Shown here piece by piece: positions 1-12,275 of a DNA stretch of 64,000 bases. The notes under the pieces are model-generated. The model saw nothing but the letters and a program-made list of their open reading frames with translations, did not search any database and was not told where the DNA came from. Each line of letters begins with the position of its first letter. The stretch's first letter is position 1. Origin of the DNA: Reticulitermes lucifugus (lineage: Eukaryota; Arthropoda; Insecta; Blattodea; Rhinotermitidae); the NCBI GenBank assembly GCA_026260175.1, contig JAKCWW010000103.1, positions 62,001-126,000 of the forward strand, given 5' to 3'. The position numbers and the translations under genes were made by a program.

Positions 1-585
1 GTCTTCCAGTCTGCTATCCAAAAATATAAAGATTAAGATATAGAGAACTGTAATTTTGCCTGTTGTTTTGTATGGGTGTGAGGCTTGGTCACTCATATTG
101 AGGGAGGAATGTAGACTGGGGGTGTTTGAGAATAGGGTGCTGAGGAGGATATTTGGGCCTAAGAGGGATGAGGTAACAGGGGAGTGGAGAAGACTACATA
201 ATGAGGAACTTAATCTGTACTCATCACCAAATATTATTCAAGTGATCAAATCAAGAAGAATGAGGTGGGCAGGGCATGTGGTATGTATGGGGGACAGGAG
301 AGGTGCATAAAGGGTTTTGGTGGGGAGACCTGAGGGAAGGAGACCACTTGGAATACAAGTGTAGATGGAAAGATAATATTGAAATGGATCTTCAAGAGGT
401 GAGATGGGGAAGCATGGACTGGACTGATCTGGCTGTGGATAGGAACAGGTGGCAGGCTCTTGTGAACGCAGTAATGAACCTTTGGGTTCCATAAAATTTG
501 GGGAATTTCTTGATAGCAGAGGACCTGTGAGCTTCACAGGAAGGTCTCTGCTCCTTGGAGTTAGTCATGGAGCTATGGGCCTGTT
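1..585 (+). mobile_element. 3' end of a non-LTR retrotransposon (LINE), cut by window edge
   Basis: Carries the C-terminal tail of a LINE reverse-transcriptase polyprotein. From about 56 it reads VVLYGCEAWSL, then ENRVLRRIFGPKRDEVTGEW, RRLHNEELN and [13 protein letters not shown] single stop near 307 interrupts the frame, after which it continues [14 protein letters not shown], shifts near 350, and resumes as [10 protein letters not shown] ... NAVMNLWVP to a stop at about 494. The 3'UTR-like part (GAGGACCTGTGAGC ... GGAGTTAGTCATGG) recurs in other copies in this window. The 5' part of the element lies left of the window. It is inactive. The family is an inference from the conserved tail seen in many insect LINEs; no RNA or protein product is expected. 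Confidence 0.85.
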
Positions 586-3500
586 TTAAGACAAACTACA
601 GAATGAACAAATCAAATGAAGTTTGTGTTGTATGTTGATATTTTACCTTGGCCCTTAAGTAACATGAAACACTTCTGTTTTACAACTTTCTAGCGTTGGA
701 ACTTGGTAGTTTGTTCCATCAGCAGCAAAGCCAGTGAACTGAATCTGCAGCTGTGGTATTTAAAAGACTTCTGTTATTAATATATTTATTTATTTGTGAT
801 TTTGGAATTTACAACTGATGTACATGCAGTATGATTCAATTTAAGTGGGATTTCTGTTCAACACAGTTAAATCTCTGATGAGGTAAAATCAGGATGGGCT
901 GTGAGTTCAAGTCTAAAACAGCAAGGATACAGTCACTGAACCAAATTAAAGTATGATATTAGGACAGTTGTTCATACATTGAGTAACAGGAGGGTTTGAT
1001 ATTTCAGGACGTCCTGCAGCACTAAATGTCAAAGGTCTGTTAACTGTACAGGTTTGTGTGATCTGAAGAAAAGGATGAAACATTACTGATGATTTGTGAA
1101 GAACACATTTGGACATGTGCTACATGCCATTCTGGTCGTCTTGTTGAACTTGCATTTCCCTGTAGGAAAGAAAAGTCTGAGCATGTTTGGTGTCTGAATA
1201 TGCCCCAACAGCTAGCTGTAACTCTCCTTCCTTCCCTCCCACTTCTTTCAGCACTGTATATGTAACATTCTGTGGAACAATTCAAAACTTTGACCTTTGC
1301 TGTTGTATTTGTCTGTGATTGTGGGTGTTTCTCTTTCATAGAAGTACAATGAATATCCATGCTGAGCTGTGCATTTACCCATCTGGAAATTTCTTCTTTG
1401 TTTCTGACACATGAAAGAAGGTTCACTGTGTCATCTATGGTCATTTCTTTGTACTATGAGAAAGCAGGTATGCTTTTATGCGGGTACATGCTGTAGCTAA
1501 CTGATTGATTCAGAGTGGTGTCAAGTTGTACCTTTACACTGGCAGGTTACCAGCTTCTGTCTCTTTCATACATGATGGCAGAAGTTGGTGTCATTATTTT
1601 TTACTGATAAAAATTGTAAGATACTGACATAATAGCCAAAGTTGCAGTCATGTCAAAAACAGATATCTTAATTGCGCATTTTTCCAGCCTGAAGAATGTT
1701 ATAACAGCTAAAGGTTTGTCTATAGTGTTTGAACATATGGCACTGATGATTTTATGTCATTCACAGAAGTGTAATGGTCATGATACATGAAACTGAGAGT
1801 ATGAAAGCTAACTGGGAGAATAAATTGCACATTACTCCTTCAGACTAATTTGCTGCATGTAAATGTTGGAATGCCAGACAGTTTGAAGGAGTTTACAAGC
1901 TTGACAGCTAAATGGTGACTGAAGTAGGCATTTCATCATAAGAGGCTAGATATGTTCCAGTTTAGAGTATATTTTTCTATTAATGGTACTGCATTAATGA
2001 AGTTTCTCTTTTTGAAAACTTTTGCACAATTAGGAAAGTAAATTTGGAAAAGTGGATACTTAAATAAATTGTGTGTATGGTTTTGACTGACAAAATTGTT
2101 AAACTAATTGTGTTGGAAATATTTGTACAGTACCCAGGGTCAAAGTTTGAGTCTTGTTCCTTGGCTGATTATTTTTGTAGTTTTTTTCTTCCCTCTTAGC
2201 ATAGGACAGTTATGTGGCTATCAGTCCACTTGTGGTTGTTAGCGTGATGGATTCTTTGGTGGTTTTCTTTAGTCCTTCAAGGTAAGAGATGTGGTGGGTT
2301 TTCTTAAATATAACACGACTGCTTCTTCTACCTTTCCTACATTTCAGCTTTCCAAATAACCACCCATCTTGAAATATTCCGGACTTACAATGTTAAATCT
2401 TCTCTGGCTATACTTGTTGCAAACAAATGTTCTACATCTGTCAAAATGTGGAAAAGCCACATAGTACTGGGACTTTAAATATTTGTATCTCCATGTCATT
2501 TGCATGAAAATGTCTTTGCACTTGCACTGCTGTTTAACATTAAAATGCCCTTCTACAGAGCAGTCACAAATATTTGCTTCTATCCAAATCTGAACTCATG
2601 TAGTTGTATGTTGATAAATGGATGCCGACAGGCAGTGGAAGTCCGCTGTGTTGTCGGTTATGCATTGTGCTTAAAGACTGGGGAGATATTGCACAGGCTT
2701 ATATTTGTTACTGATAAAGTACTTTCAGTGCAGTTAATCAAAAACAAGAATTAAAATTCTGCATGCTTTGCAGTTTGCAGTATTCCATATGCAGTGGTTC
2801 TTCTAAATGTATATGCATCAAATTTATGTTTCTACTGCAAACTTCAAGCCATCTGACAATATCAAAACCTAATTTTAGCCTAATGTATTTACACAATCTA
2901 CGTTTTATACATATAATTAATGTGCATTCCCTGAAAATGACCTGAAGAGGGTCAAAACATGTTGGAGTTGTAATATTTTAGTTGTAAATTATATATAATA
3001 ATATTGTGCATTTTGTTGGTGTTGTCTTATATAATTATAACTGTTGACACTGTTGGCAGTCCATATAAAGATGTACAGTACTGGAAAGTGTCAGAAGTTT
3101 TAAAGTTGTTATGGAGTTATATTACCATTTACTCCTTGTCTGGCCAACGAATATTCTTGTCTTATAAGTGGTCCATTACTTGGACTATACAAAACCACAG
3201 GAAGAAGTGTCACATGTATTTAACTTTTCCCATGGTCTGTTTTTTTGTTAAAAAAACAGGATTTTGGAAAGTGGCTCTGCTTCTCTCTTTAGGTGAAATA
3301 CAGAAAGTATGAAACCAAATGTGGGGCCATTATATGTGGCTTATCTGTTAGCTCCACCTAGTGGACCCAACACAGTAAAATTCGTAATTTTTATATTTTA
3401 CCTGATGACAGAAAGGTATCCAGATTTTGAAGCATTGTGTGTTTGTAACAGAAATAGGACACTGGAAATAGTCATATATATATGACTCCTGAATAACACA

Positions 3501-4248
3501 CTACTGTCAGAAGCCACTGGACTTATAATACCACCTTTACATCGCCTTACAACCATTTCCATGATCAGTTCAGCCTACTTTCCTGTATTCCACCCATACA
3601 GCCAGTCTTTTCACATGGAATATTGGGAGTGGTAAGTGTGATAATCTGCGTTAGTGACAAGTTCTTTGGGTTGGCTAACAGGGAAGCAGGGGAATGCAAT
3701 AGGAGGCAGAGAGTGGCAAGTCATGAGCAGTCGTCTGCACCATCTGTGAGACTTCTTTCCATGACCTTAATACAATTTCTAACATCGGGGTGTACCTACC
3801 ATGGACCTCTGTGTACATTGCTTTCAGTTTGTTGCATTTTTGTTCTAAAGCATCTTCATTTAATAATGTATGTGTTTTTGTTGGCATGTGTTGGGGAATA
3901 GTGTTTTTGACAATGAGGATTTTAATGCTAAGACTATGTATATAACATTTATATGGTTAAACAATCTTTTCATGTGTGTGATGTGATGAAAATTTCTTGA
4001 CCTAAATAGTGTTCATCGCCTTGTTTGACACTTTTCACATATCACTATCATGCTTTGAAGGATCAAGAACATATAATTTATGATTCTGAAGTGATAGATG
4101 AATTCCATCCACTTTGTAAATGCTGCCAGTGTTTCAGATTTGGATAGAAATTTTAATGAACACTTGGGATCTATATACATGAATTATTACTATTAGTGCA
4201 ATTGAAGATTAATTACCTGATACTGCTAATTTTTTGAACTGTTTCCAG
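586..4248. other. CpG-poor, T-rich DNA with no recognisable exon
   Basis: No ORF here has recognisable domains or coding-like composition. Most 60-base stretches contain no CG dinucleotide, unlike the DNA right of about 8.7 kb. The plus strand is T-rich. Besides the short hammerhead-like motif listed separately, nothing is seen. A 3'UTR or intron of a plus-strand gene upstream of the window is possible but unproven. Confidence 0.4.
2924..2970 (+). other. degenerate hammerhead-like motif
   Basis: Reads CTGAAAA, stem TGACC, loop TGAAGA, stem GGTCA, then AAAAC and ATGTTGG. The layout matches the better copies at 26885 and 16224, including the palindromic ACATGT block. Two core boxes deviate (CTGAAAA for CTGANGA, AAAA for GAAA), so cleavage is not expected. 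Family member by pattern only. Confidence 0.3.
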
Positions 4249-4643
4249 CAGGTGCGTACCCAAAGTAGGGGGTGCCACGCTGCAGCCCCTCTTCCAAATA
4301 GAAATAAAAAAAAATTGTAGTCATGACGATGTCTTATGTAGGCAATTTACCCTACAGCTGAAATCAGCCACTGAAATCGGCTCGTACGCTGGAATTTGGA
4401 AAATAAAATAAACTTAGGAAGTCTCAGATGAACTTCAAAAACAAGAAGATTAGCTCTTGTGATTTACATGAAGTGAGCCAGACATGAAACGTATAGTTAT
4501 AAATGCAGTTGCAAGCAATGTTATGTTACAGTTGTATTTATGACATTATTTTTATAACACAGTTTTTAAAAATCAAACATTAATTATAGAGAGCTTTAAG
4601 GTCAGCCCCCCCCCCCAAATGAAAAATTCTGGGTGTGCGCTTG
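4249..4643. mobile_element. non-autonomous hAT-type element with 8-bp target duplication
   Basis: Flanked on both sides by the identical octamer GTTTCCAG (4241-4248 and 4644-4651), the target-duplication length of hAT transposons. The ends are imperfect inverted repeats: left CAGGTGCGTACCCAAAG followed by a G-run, right a C-run followed by CTGGGTGTGCGCTTG. The 395-bp interior has no transposase, so this is a MITE. An intact 8-bp duplication suggests a moderately recent insertion. Confidence 0.75.
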
Positions 4644-4651
4644 GTTTCCAG

Positions 4652-5986
4652 TTTTACTTTTGTGTATTTGTGCTTTTGTACCTTATGTGGAATGTGGGGA
4701 GCCTTGCACAGCTGTTCATTGTCATGACAAGCAGTGACCATGATCTAACAAGGCCTAAATCCAGTCCTTGTGTATCTGTAAGATGGGATACAGAGTGACC
4801 ATATTATATTAACAGTCATTCTTTATAGATCCTCAATATCATGTAGCCTATTCTATTGAAAATCTTAAACAAATACTGATGAATTTCTCTTGCCATTTAC
4901 ATTTACATCCATGCTTTCTTTTCGTCATTACAAGCTTCCAATTTTCATAGTTGTGCCAACTTTTAAAAAATAATAGTGTGATTTCAATTCAAATGTAAAG
5001 AATCATGATGCATTCTAAAATGTTCACTGTCATGTATGTAACTTTCAGATTTTGCTAATCATACATTCAATTATCTACTTCCATTATATTTGAAAGGTGT
5101 GATGGGTATGTATGTTTGTGAACAATTAACAACCTTTAATGTACATAAAAAGTTTTTAAGGTCATATTCATAGAATAAGCTAGTTTAACTTGGCAAACAT
5201 GTCAGTTACAAGTAACTTGTGAGAGATGAATGCTGCCTAGGAAACACAAGTATTATCCTCTTTATTTTTCTTAGCTTTGTTTCAAGGATAAAATGGCTGT
5301 ATAATGTGGAATAATTGTGGAACACACTCCGAACAATGTATTTGGCTTTTCTTTGTGACTAAGAGATAGCATTGAAAGGGTTGTTGGAAGTTTTAAAGTT
5401 GAGGTGGTGAGCTCCACTGGGCAACATCAGACAAAAAGGGGGTGTTTTCATACATGTATTTGGCTGTTCTTTTGAAGGTGAAGTGAGAAGCATAAACAGT
5501 GCCTTCATCATGGTTATTATCCACAAATCTTTGATTTCACTGAAACTGTAGGACCAGTGTCAGCATATTATGATACAATGTTTTAGAAGTATTGTAACAA
5601 CAGTTACACACAAAGTTTCAAGAAAACCTCACTTATGTCCCTAATTTCTGCTTGACAAAATATGTTTAGTTACTGGACTGAAAGGTTTGTGTGGGATGGC
5701 ATATGTTTGCTTATATGTTACCCTGTTGTAGACAAACTGCCTCAATGTGTGGGTACACTGACAATTCCTACTAAATTTGATTATGAATCACTTCTGAGTT
5801 ACAGCTGCCATCTTGAAGGCCAGAAAGGTTTGTGTACCTCACTCAATATAAACTGGATCAAAAACAGGATGGTTAAAACCAAAGGTGTAGAACTTCAATA
5901 TTTCATACGATAGGCATTCATTTTTCAAGTTTGTTGCATGTATATTAAGTGAACTCATGTTTTCATAGTATTCCTTAAGGGCTATA
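4652..5986. other. non-coding DNA, nothing recognised
   Basis: CpG-poor, AT-rich sequence continuing the left block. No domain-bearing ORF, RNA gene or repeat boundary is visible. Confidence 0.4.
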
Positions 5987-6160
5987 ATACCATATTTACC
6001 TGAATCTAGCCCCCCCCTCCCCCTTCACTATCTTAAATTTTCAGGAAAATACCTATACAAAATTTGTTTAACTTTGTGGGTGGTTATATGGGGACTCCCC
6101 ATTTTTTAAATGATGAATTATGAAGGTACTTCTTATTTTATATTTGAGTATATATGGTAT
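5987..6160. mobile_element. small mariner-type MITE
   Basis: Begins ATACCATATTTACCTGAATC and ends with the inverted match GAGTATATATGGTAT. About 18 of 22 terminal bases agree. TA dinucleotides lie at both ends, as expected for Tc1/mariner insertions. The 174-bp interior includes a C-run and no coding capacity. The superfamily is inferred from the TA ends. Confidence 0.55.
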
Positions 6161-8079
6161 ACCAGAGTGGACCAATGAAAGGATTAACTGTGAAAATCAT
6201 AGCTTGAAACATGAAATGTCAGATTTTCCCATTGGAAGTTTCAACAGGCTTTATTCTAACCCATATTTATTTAGTTACTTCTTACTAGGTGATAGAGCTG
6301 TCAAAAGCTGTCATGACAGACTGTTGAAGCACCATTAAAAGAGAGTTTACATGAATGGCCTATGCCAACTCTTTGTTCTTGAAGATAGAATTGCTACCTT
6401 TGAAGTTATGACAGTGATGTTCCAGTATGTGAAAACACACTGTCTTTCATTTTACTGAACATCTTTCAGTCTTTGTACAAGATGTCAGTAGGAGGAACAA
6501 AACACACCCTTTGCTTCCCCAGTCAGAATTCAGGGAGAACAACCACCACTTTTTCCTCCCCTTACGTCTGACATCCCTGGAATTAGAAGGTAAAGTTTGT
6601 GATATTGTAAATTTGGAATTTTTACAATACTCTGACAGTTTTTTTGGGAAGTAGTATTGTAGAATTTAAATAAATAATATTTTTTCCTTAATAATTCAGA
6701 ACTGTATTTCCTGAAAGGGACGAAGAATATGGAATAAAAACTGTATTAAACTTCAGGATCCAACAAAATATTCAGTTGTCATATATATATATATATATAT
6801 ATATGTTCATCATATCATTTTCTCTTAATTTGGTTAATTAATTTTTTGTTTCATGTTTTTGTGAAACTTGAACCAGTTTATAAATTTAACATAGGGCCTC
6901 AAATGGGAATGACAAACACATTTATTTAGTCAGAGATCCAAATAGCTTATGGCATCTGAAAAAAGCAAGCGTTAATAACATTACATTCCTTTATTGCTGA
7001 GTATTGAAATCTTTAGGTGGTTTCAATTCTCTGCAGTGTACATAAGTAACAAAGCAAGTCTTTGGTATGGGTTTCAAACAAATTTAAGTCTAATGGGTAT
7101 TTAAAACTTGATATGTGATGTGAAGTTTTGCTTTGGCTTTAGGGGCATTGGAGGAAAATTACTTTTTATAAATTCAGGAAGAGAGGAGAAAATGAAGGAG
7201 TTTTGTTTCTTAGACCATCCTGTTTTGAAATTTTTCTGATTTTGTATGACAGTATTAGCAAACTATTTGCATAAGCCTTTTCTGTGTATTGCATAGCCCA
7301 ATCAAAATTGTGAGCTTAATCCAGTTTGAAGTCTGTAGTACACCAGTTCTGGGAAACTGTGTGGGACAGTGCAACTCTATGAGCGATGATATCTGAAATG
7401 TATCGTACTTCATGTAAATTTGCGTTTGAATTAATTATTATGTAATATATATGAGAAGTGGTATGTTATAAATGAAATAAATTACTGATATTTTAGAACC
7501 ATGTCTTTTATGACCTACTTTATTTCAGTAATTGTGAAATGCTTGTATTGATACATTTCCTTATTATTTTAGAAATTTTTAGTCGACTTATCTCATAAAT
7601 GAATACAGGCTTATTGTTCCAGCATATATCTGTAACTGGGTGTGTTATGTGTGCTTTCCCCACTAATAACTTTACACAAAGTTTAGTGCAAGTTCTTTGC
7701 CATGCGTGCTGGTGTAAGTTCCTCTGTTGCCTTCCTTCATTTATGGGTTCTTAGTGTTCCTGCCATTCTGAAGCACCCACTAATTCAGACTGGGATATTT
7801 TGTTGTTCTGTGTATAAGAGTGTGTCTACTTATTTCATTGTTTTCTGGGATTATCCTATTTTTGAATGTTTTTAATCCATTGACATAGCAATGAATAAGA
7901 AGTTATTAGTAATTATAAAAATAACACATCAGCTGTTTTTGAATGTTTGATTCTTCTGGGATGCTATGCTGTGTTGTAAGGTGGGTATTTAACTACTTAG
8001 CAACACAGTATAAGATCCGATAAGACTCAGCAAAACTTCTGTGAGAAAATAAAATCTTGCATTTTATTTTTGTGAGAGT
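6161..8079. other. CpG-poor non-coding DNA with candidate poly(A) signal
   Basis: No exon was recognised. An (AT)n tract occupies about 6779-6804. AATAAA at 7476-7481 on the plus strand, in T-rich CpG-poor sequence near the end of the depleted block, could be a polyadenylation signal of an upstream plus-strand gene. Such hexamers are common by chance in AT-rich DNA. Confidence 0.3.
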
Positions 8080-8279
8080 TGCTCTGGCTGGCTCTGGGGC
8101 CCACCCAGCTGCCTATTCAGTGGGTACTGGGGTTTTCTCCTGGTGGGTAAAAAGGCTGGGGCATGAAGTTGACCACTCCATCTAGGCCCGATGTTAAGAA
8201 TGAGCGGAGTTATACCTCTGCCCCCCCTCCCCCCCTACATATGCCTTCGTGGCGTGGACAGGGACAACTTTACCTTTTT
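8080..8279 (+). mobile_element. 5'-truncated tRNA-derived SINE (family A)
   Basis: Carries the body of the SINE seen complete at 47400: TCTGGGGCCCACCCAGC, GGTAAAAAGGCTGGGGC, GAGTTATACCTCTG, then GCCTTCGTGGCGTGGACAGG and a tail ACAACTTTACCTTT. The Pol III promoter head is missing, which is typical of 5'-truncated SINE copies. Confidence 0.75.
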
Positions 8280-10600
8280 CCTTCTCTTATTCATTCGATT
8301 TTACCCAAAATTCATGCAAGTAGTACGCCAGTACTTGCAAGTCCTTCTTGAGCTGACTGAAATTTTTTCTTTTGTTATAATTAACAAACAGGTGTAAGCC
8401 TCATAACTTTCAAATAGAATACAGTTATACGGTTCTGTCAGTGGAATTTTGGTAATTTGTAGAAGTGCTTCAAAGTGCAATTGTATTCTATAATCAAGTA
8501 GTTATCATACTCAGTATGTGTTTCAGGCTTAAAAGAAGAGGAATGGTTTTAGATCCATGGCAATGGAGGCAATAAGTTGCAAGCAGAGCCAGCGTTAAGA
8601 AAAATGGTGCCCTGAGGGAACAAATCTCAGACCCCCCCCCTTCACACGAAACCAGTTGTGCGATGTTAGCATGTCTAAGTAATTCACTAAGACTGTTATG
8701 CAATAATGATACGATGATAATGGTGTCAGAATAATTTATTCTTTACATCAAGTTGTGAAGCTTTCTTACACTCTGGTCTGTAGCTGACGATAGAATGTGT
8801 GATTTCGAGAGATGACGGGAAAATAATTAGGAACTAAACAATAACAATGACGAACCCCCCCCATCCCCTTAGTTCAGATTAGTCTGTGCCCTTCCGAATA
8901 TGAACCTTTTGAGAGTCACCAATTTAAACGTTATTTTTCACGTATTCTGATAGCGCCATTAGGGGTAATACAAATCTCATCTCAAAATATTTGAAGCACA
9001 TTCAAGATATTGTGTTATTTGTCGTGTAGAACGATGAGTAGCCTAATATCGCTGTTAAATTCCAATATTATCTAAGCTCGGAAATGAAGAAATTGTGTTT
9101 ATTTAACTATATGTAAAAGTTTAAGACAAAAAATGTAATGAACATAAAATTTATATTTTCTCCCACAACTTATGTTTGAAATACTTTTGGTTCTTATAAA
9201 TATTTAGAGATGCGCACAGAAAGGCAGGTAGGTCAGCATATATAAAATAAAATTCAAATAACTTGCTACTTTGTAATAAAATTTGCCAACGTCAAATTTT
9301 ATAAAAATCATTTTACTGAAGTTCTCGACTTGCTGCAGGCGTACAGATGGACAGAATGGGCGAATTTTGTAGGGGCTCCAAAGGGATTTGGAATGCGTAT
9401 AAAACGACAATACAAATAGGCCTATTAGTAATGTGTGAAATGTAGCGAACGCGGTTTAGCTCCTCTTTAGGCTCGGTATTCTGGGCGACTCCCAGCTTGC
9501 TTACCCCTACAGCCAACTCTGGTTTCAAGTTCTTTGATATGAAATCTGGGTGGCATTTTAGTTTTCAGTTTAATTTCGAATATGATCTACCAGTATTAGT
9601 GGAAGTGGTATGCTTGAGGGTAGATATTGCTCCTCCACAGGCACTCAACCATCTTCTGAAATAACTTTGTGAACTGGCTGTAATTTGAATAAAAGTTCAC
9701 CACCTTAAAATTGTGACCCAATTTTCTGATTTTATGTTGCGAAAGATAATACTTTGGAAAAGGAATAAGCGAGTCATAAACTTGACTGTATTCGCTATTG
9801 TTTCGACCAACAAAGCGTGACATTTATTCGTATATTCGGAGCGTAATTCGTGTGACTCATATGTGGTATCACAGAATGGCCCTAGGTGGCAGAACGTTAG
9901 GAACATGTCCTAACCTGCTCTCTGGTGACTAATTTGGGAAAACTGGAAGGTAAGGGCGGGAGTGGATAGTAACGTAATTCTGTCGTTGATTAGACTAGTG
10001 ATAAGAATTGATGGCTAGGGTGTTTGCAGATATTACTCGTACGTACTCGTGAAGAAAAGGGCGAGAAAGGGAATGGTATAACACGGCCGGTATATTTATT
10101 GCCTTTCACTCTGCAGCATTTTACTGGCAAGTCATTGATATCTTTTCATTGATTTTGATTTACATTTTACATTGGATTAAATTTAATCGGCTAATGTTCA
10201 GAATGGGTGACATATGTACGTAACACGTTTTTGCTGTGAGATTATACCAGAGGTGATATGTGGTTGTATTTCCATAATTTTGATGACCATTAGTGTTGGG
10301 CGAAAGTTAGGTTATGTGAGTTATTTTTAATTAGTTCCATTAGCTAAATAATTTAGTCAGGGTTTTAGTGTGGTACAAAAAATTTATCACGCTTGGTTTA
10401 AGGGAAATTTAAGTTAGGTGAGTTTAGTTTTCGTAATGTTATGATAGGTTAGTGCTTTAGTTTGGGTTTGGTATGATACAGCAATGTAACACGAGGTCAT
10501 AATGACCTTGCATCAATAAACATACTACCAGGTACGTTTTGTTACTGTAGATCTCAAGTGGCAATACATTGTTACTTCATGTTTTTATGGAATTTTCAGT
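8280..10600. other. intergenic DNA; C-rich decayed element near 8590-8880
   Basis: CpG frequency rises from here rightwards. Around 8590-8660 AGCCAGCGTTAAG ... GGTGCCCTGAGGG is followed by a C-run, and another C-run lies at 8856. This resembles a decayed hAT-like MITE, but no target duplication was found. The rest shows no gene. Confidence 0.25.
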
Positions 10601-10720
10601 AGGGGCTTGGATAGCGCAGTCAGTATAGTGACGAGGCTACGGGCTGAAAGATCCGGGGCTTGGATGCTGGCAGGGCCAGAGATTTATCTCTTCTCCAGAA
10701 CGCCCAGATCTGCTCTGGAA
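10601..10720 (+). mobile_element. SINE head with Pol III promoter, 3' truncated
   Basis: GGGCTTGGATAGCGCAGTCA then GTATAGTGACGAGGC matches the tRNA-like 5' head of SINE family A (compare 47402 and the minus-strand copy ending at 44041). It continues through a decayed B-box-like stretch to about 10720, where similarity stops. The body and the CTTTACC tail are absent. Confidence 0.6.
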
Positions 10721-11059
10721 AATTTGGAAATTTGTATCACCATATGTCGGAGCAATAATATGTTATTTACATATGTCGCCATGTGCTGTAGTTTTTACAC
10801 TTAATCAGTGGGAATGAGTTCATGTTTTGACGGACTGGCACACAATTTCGAAACCAAGGTATGTAACAATGGTTCGGTATGAATGATTTAGAACTGTGCT
10901 CGAGGCTATGAGTACAAGGAATTATTTCTATTATGAGTCTTCCCGCATTACTTGTGAGTTTAGCTCATCATGCCACTTATTTTATCGCTTGCACGTAACA
11001 TAACCTTTTTGATGTTACAATTTCAATCAGCTGTTGCATGCAAAGTGCACAAGAGCCAT

Positions 11060-11327
11060 AGCGATTACGTCACACTCTTTGTAACTCCCCTAAATTGATA
11101 AGTATGCCTCCGTGTTTGCTGTTGCCCAGACAGAGAATGGGACAGTGCTGTGAGTTGGTATATTCGAGATTTGTGCCTGTGTTTCTGATGTAAAATGCCG
11201 CAAGGACATTTTGTGAAGTGATGTGTTAATGCACTTGGTTATTTTACGGTGAAATAATTTTATACAGACAATTAGTGACATCGAAAATCCCACGGAGTAA
11301 ACTGTGGTGACGTGTTAGACACGTGCA
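11060..11327 (+). promoter_or_regulatory. candidate promoter/5'UTR with CRE-like site
   Basis: TTACGTCAC at 11065-11073 resembles a cAMP-response element. The CpG-containing stretch that follows leads to the ATG at 11328. No TATA box is obvious. This call depends on the first exon being real. Confidence 0.2.
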
Positions 11328-11369
11328 ATGTCTCGAATACTTCTGCTCCAAGCAAGAGCTGCAGCACAT
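11328..11369 (+). CDS. candidate first coding exon of an unknown gene
   Basis: ATG at 11328 opens 14 codons, MSRILLLQARAAAH, ending exactly at a strong splice donor (GTAAGT at 11370-11375). The short Arg/Leu/Ala-rich start without acidic residues resembles a mitochondrial presequence. I do not recognise the protein, and no continuing exon with matching phase (0) was found downstream on the plus strand. It could be a chance ATG beside a chance donor. Evidence is only the junction quality and the residue composition. Confidence 0.25.
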
Positions 11370-11622
11370 GTAAGTAATACGGATTTGAATTTATAAATTT
11401 CTTTTTATGTTACCTGCTACATAAACTATAGAAAAGTGAGCCTTAAAATATGACTGGTGCATGTAAAGTACTGACCCGTCGTATTGGGGAATTAAAGTGG
11501 TTTGTGTAATGGGTAGAAATCTTACTTGAAACTCACATTTAATGGCAGGTTAGAAGAGTTTTGTACTGGGTTAAATAACTATGCAGTTCAAAGTTAGCAA
11601 AAGATGTAGGGCCCAATTGGTT

Positions 11623-11705
11623 ATACAGGGCATACACAAAAGAATGGTGCGGTTTTAATAGTGTTCACTATTAAAACCGCACCATTCTTTGTGTATGCCC
11701 TGTAT
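11623..11705. repeat. near-perfect 40-bp hairpin, probable foldback MITE
   Basis: The left arm starts ATACAGGGCATACACAAAAG and the right arm ends CTTTGTGTATGCCCTGTAT. The arms run to the centre (GTG-TT-CAC) with one inserted A as the only difference. Almost no unique interior exists, so it looks like two terminal repeats of a DNA transposon joined head to head. The CAGGG-type end and AT-rich flanks suggest a Tc1/mariner-like source. Confidence 0.7.
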
Positions 11706-11775
11706 ATCATATTTTTAAGCTGTTTCGTACGGAATCCAAGGTCTAACGAAGCCATAGATTTTACTGTCAAAGATG

Positions 11776-11965
11776 AAGATGCCCCTATGCTTAATTAAGC
11801 ACTATGAGATTAAGAAGTCAGCGAACGTGAAGGTATAGCTTCATGCATTTTAATGTATGGGCTAGATGAAGGCAAATTATCAACTTCACGCCTCGGCCGC
11901 TTTACCCCTGGAGAAAAGTGTCTGGTGCCCATTAGGCAGGAGACGAATCTATGTCCCCGCTGGTA
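11776..11965 (-). mobile_element. decayed SINE family A copy, minus strand
   Basis: Shows the minus-strand signature of the family: CCCCTATGCTTAATTAAGC, AGGTATAGCTTCATGC, CACGCCTCGGCCGCTTTACC, GTGTCTGGTGCCCATTAGG. It is strongly diverged, and the Pol III head is not visible. Confidence 0.6.
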
Positions 11966-12229
11966 AATGAAATTCGATTTTATCGTTAGCCGCTGATCTG
12001 ATTGAGCTATTTCATTTTCGGAAGCTCACCAATATTGCTGTTAAATATTATTGACATTAAAATTTGTCAGGCGTTAATTTTCCGAAATTTTATACCTTGT
12101 AAAGTTACAGATTAACTAAATAAGTTTTATTGCGAAAAAATTGCACAACAAGTTCTACTTATGCACATATATATAGGAGACAACTGCAACATGTTTCGGC
12201 TATTTCTTGATATACAAGGGATACGTATC

Positions 12230-12275
12230 CCCATATATACAAAGGATATTTACGTATCCTTTGTATATATATGGG
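12230..12275. repeat. short inverted repeat (19-21 bp arms)
   Basis: CCCATATATACAAAGGATA (12230-12248) pairs with TATCCTTTGTATATATATGG plus G (12255-12275) across a 6-nt spacer. It ends where the LINE tail begins. An inverted 5' end created during LINE insertion is possible; a small foldback element is the alternative. Confidence 0.55.

Noticed and set aside
1040-1444. 134-codon minus-strand ORF
   Set aside because: Low-complexity, no domain, in the CpG-poor block; no splice or start context supporting a gene.
10607-10804. 65-codon ORF starting MDSAVSIVTRLRAERSG
   Set aside because: It is a translation of the tRNA-like head of a SINE.
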